Source: CAUJIW01 sp963205175
Lineage (GTDB): Bacteria; Pseudomonadota; Alphaproteobacteria; Sphingomonadales; Sphingomonadaceae
Assembly (NCBI GenBank): GCA_041060555.1
Contig: JBEUDS010000006.1
Strand: one strand, 5' to 3'
DNA: 64,000 nucleotides
Shown: positions 63,642-64,000 of the stretch, piece after piece
Layout: the number at the start of each line of letters is the position of its first letter
Numbering within the stretch: the first letter of the stretch is position 1
Program-made: the position numbers and the translations under genes
Notes under the pieces: generated by a model
What the model was told of the DNA's origin: nothing
Seen by the model: only the letters and a program-made list of their open reading frames with translations
The model's database searches: none

Positions 63642-63872
63642 GGCCTCGCTCCTTGGCATCTGGCCAGTCACCCCTGGCCGGACGCGCCCGGAGCGGGCGG
63701 CATCTCCACGGGTGTCGTGGCGGTTGCGGTCGTGCCGGCAGGCGGGGATGCCCGCCGAACGGTCGAGCGGTTTGACATCGCCCACGCGGTGGCTGTCAAG
63801 CGGCCTTGTCAATGGGGTGGCTGTCGGCTGATCAGGCTGAAGGGCGCGCATTTCTCAGTTTTACAAATATGT
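63642..63872. other. Non-coding stretch upstream of the secreted protein gene
   Basis: No credible ORF, RNA or repeat is seen here. It must hold the promoter of the - strand set ending in folB, though no clear -35/-10 is visible. Near 63850-63872 the composition becomes AT-richer (TTTCTCAGTTTTACAAATATG), next to the putative insertion sequence end. Confidence 0.5.
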
Positions 63873-64000
63873 GGGTCGCGTCCGTCAAGGTGGTGTAATT
63901 TCGGCTGTGGCCGTGGGCCATCGTCAGGCGGCTTTGGCGGTGATGTGTAGGGGCTGATTTTCCTCCTCGATCATGGGTTGGTTGAGTTCGGCCATGCCTT
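63873..64000 (-). mobile_element. Putative insertion sequence end with a partial transposase C-terminus
   Basis: GGGTCGCGTCCGTCAAGGTGGTGTAATT at 63873 resembles terminal inverted repeats of IS256-type elements, including the internal GTGTAA. A - strand frame enters at the window edge and stops at 63924-63926. Its readable residues are MAELNQPMIEEENQPLHITAKAA, preceded by Gly. That would be the last residues of a transposase running towards the terminus, the usual layout. The other end lies outside the window, so family and identity are tentative. Confidence 0.35.

Overview
The window is 64 kb of GC-rich chromosomal DNA, roughly two thirds GC by eye, from an alphaproteobacterium. I would place it in Rhodospirillales in the broad sense, but I cannot name a genus. 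The evidence is a chemotaxis cluster with a CheA-REC hybrid kinase, an rnpB-mraZ junction leading into a complete dcw cluster, a petABC cytochrome bc1 operon, the glyQ-glyS-ppdK order and a CTC-type ribosomal protein bL25. I see no tRNA or rRNA gene, no CRISPR array and no prophage.

Layout. 1-5.8 kb: cheA-cheW-cheY-cheB-cheR on the + strand. 5.8-8.95 kb: a small monooxygenase-fold protein, then a tightly overlapped djlA / DMT transporter / amidase set and a small lipoprotein. 9.0-28.2 kb: RNase P RNA, then mraZ-rsmH-ftsL-ftsI-murE-murF-mraY-murD-ftsW-murG-murC-murB-ddl-ftsQ-ftsA-ftsZ. Most junctions are 4-nt ATGA overlaps, and a hairpin terminator follows ftsZ. 28.5-33.1 kb: a DUF983 protein, a NupC-type transporter and a GAF-PAS-PAS-GGDEF-EAL protein. 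33.1-35.6 kb (- strand): a paraoxonase-like lactonase, trmL and hemF. 35.8-39.98 kb: petABC with a terminator, then mtnP-apt for adenine salvage. 40-42 kb (- strand): a MaoC-like protein, a small Cys-containing secreted protein and a Bcr/CflA transporter. 42.2-42.9 kb: a PEP-CTERM protein behind a sigma-54-like promoter. 43-45.5 kb (- strand): rplY, pth and ychF. 45.6-51.1 kb: a cytoplasmic molybdopterin oxidoreductase and an autotransporter. 51.2-58.8 kb: glyQ, glyS, ppdK and an acyl-CoA synthetase. 58.7-63.6 kb (- strand): an NTF2-like protein, uvrC, an AT-rich gap with DnaA-box-like repeats, folB, a pteridine-reductase-like SDR and a secreted protein of unknown function. The last ~130 bases look like the end of an insertion sequence.

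Most of the window is core metabolism. The dcw cluster carries septal peptidoglycan precursor synthesis and the divisome as one probable transcription unit. mtnP and apt form a two-step route from methylthioadenosine to AMP. rplY, pth, ychF, glyQ, glyS and trmL serve translation.

The less ordinary signals are: the sigma-54-type site upstream of the PEP-CTERM gene; the perfect 11-bp inverted repeat built from DnaA-box-like sequence with an AT-rich flank between folB and uvrC; an abrupt low-GC, unusual-codon patch inside ftsW; a paraoxonase-like enzyme with its catalytic and calcium-binding residues intact; and a 22-bp operator-like inverted repeat before the acyl-CoA synthetase. I found no convincing new multi-gene system. 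All calls come from reading the sequence; no database search was run.
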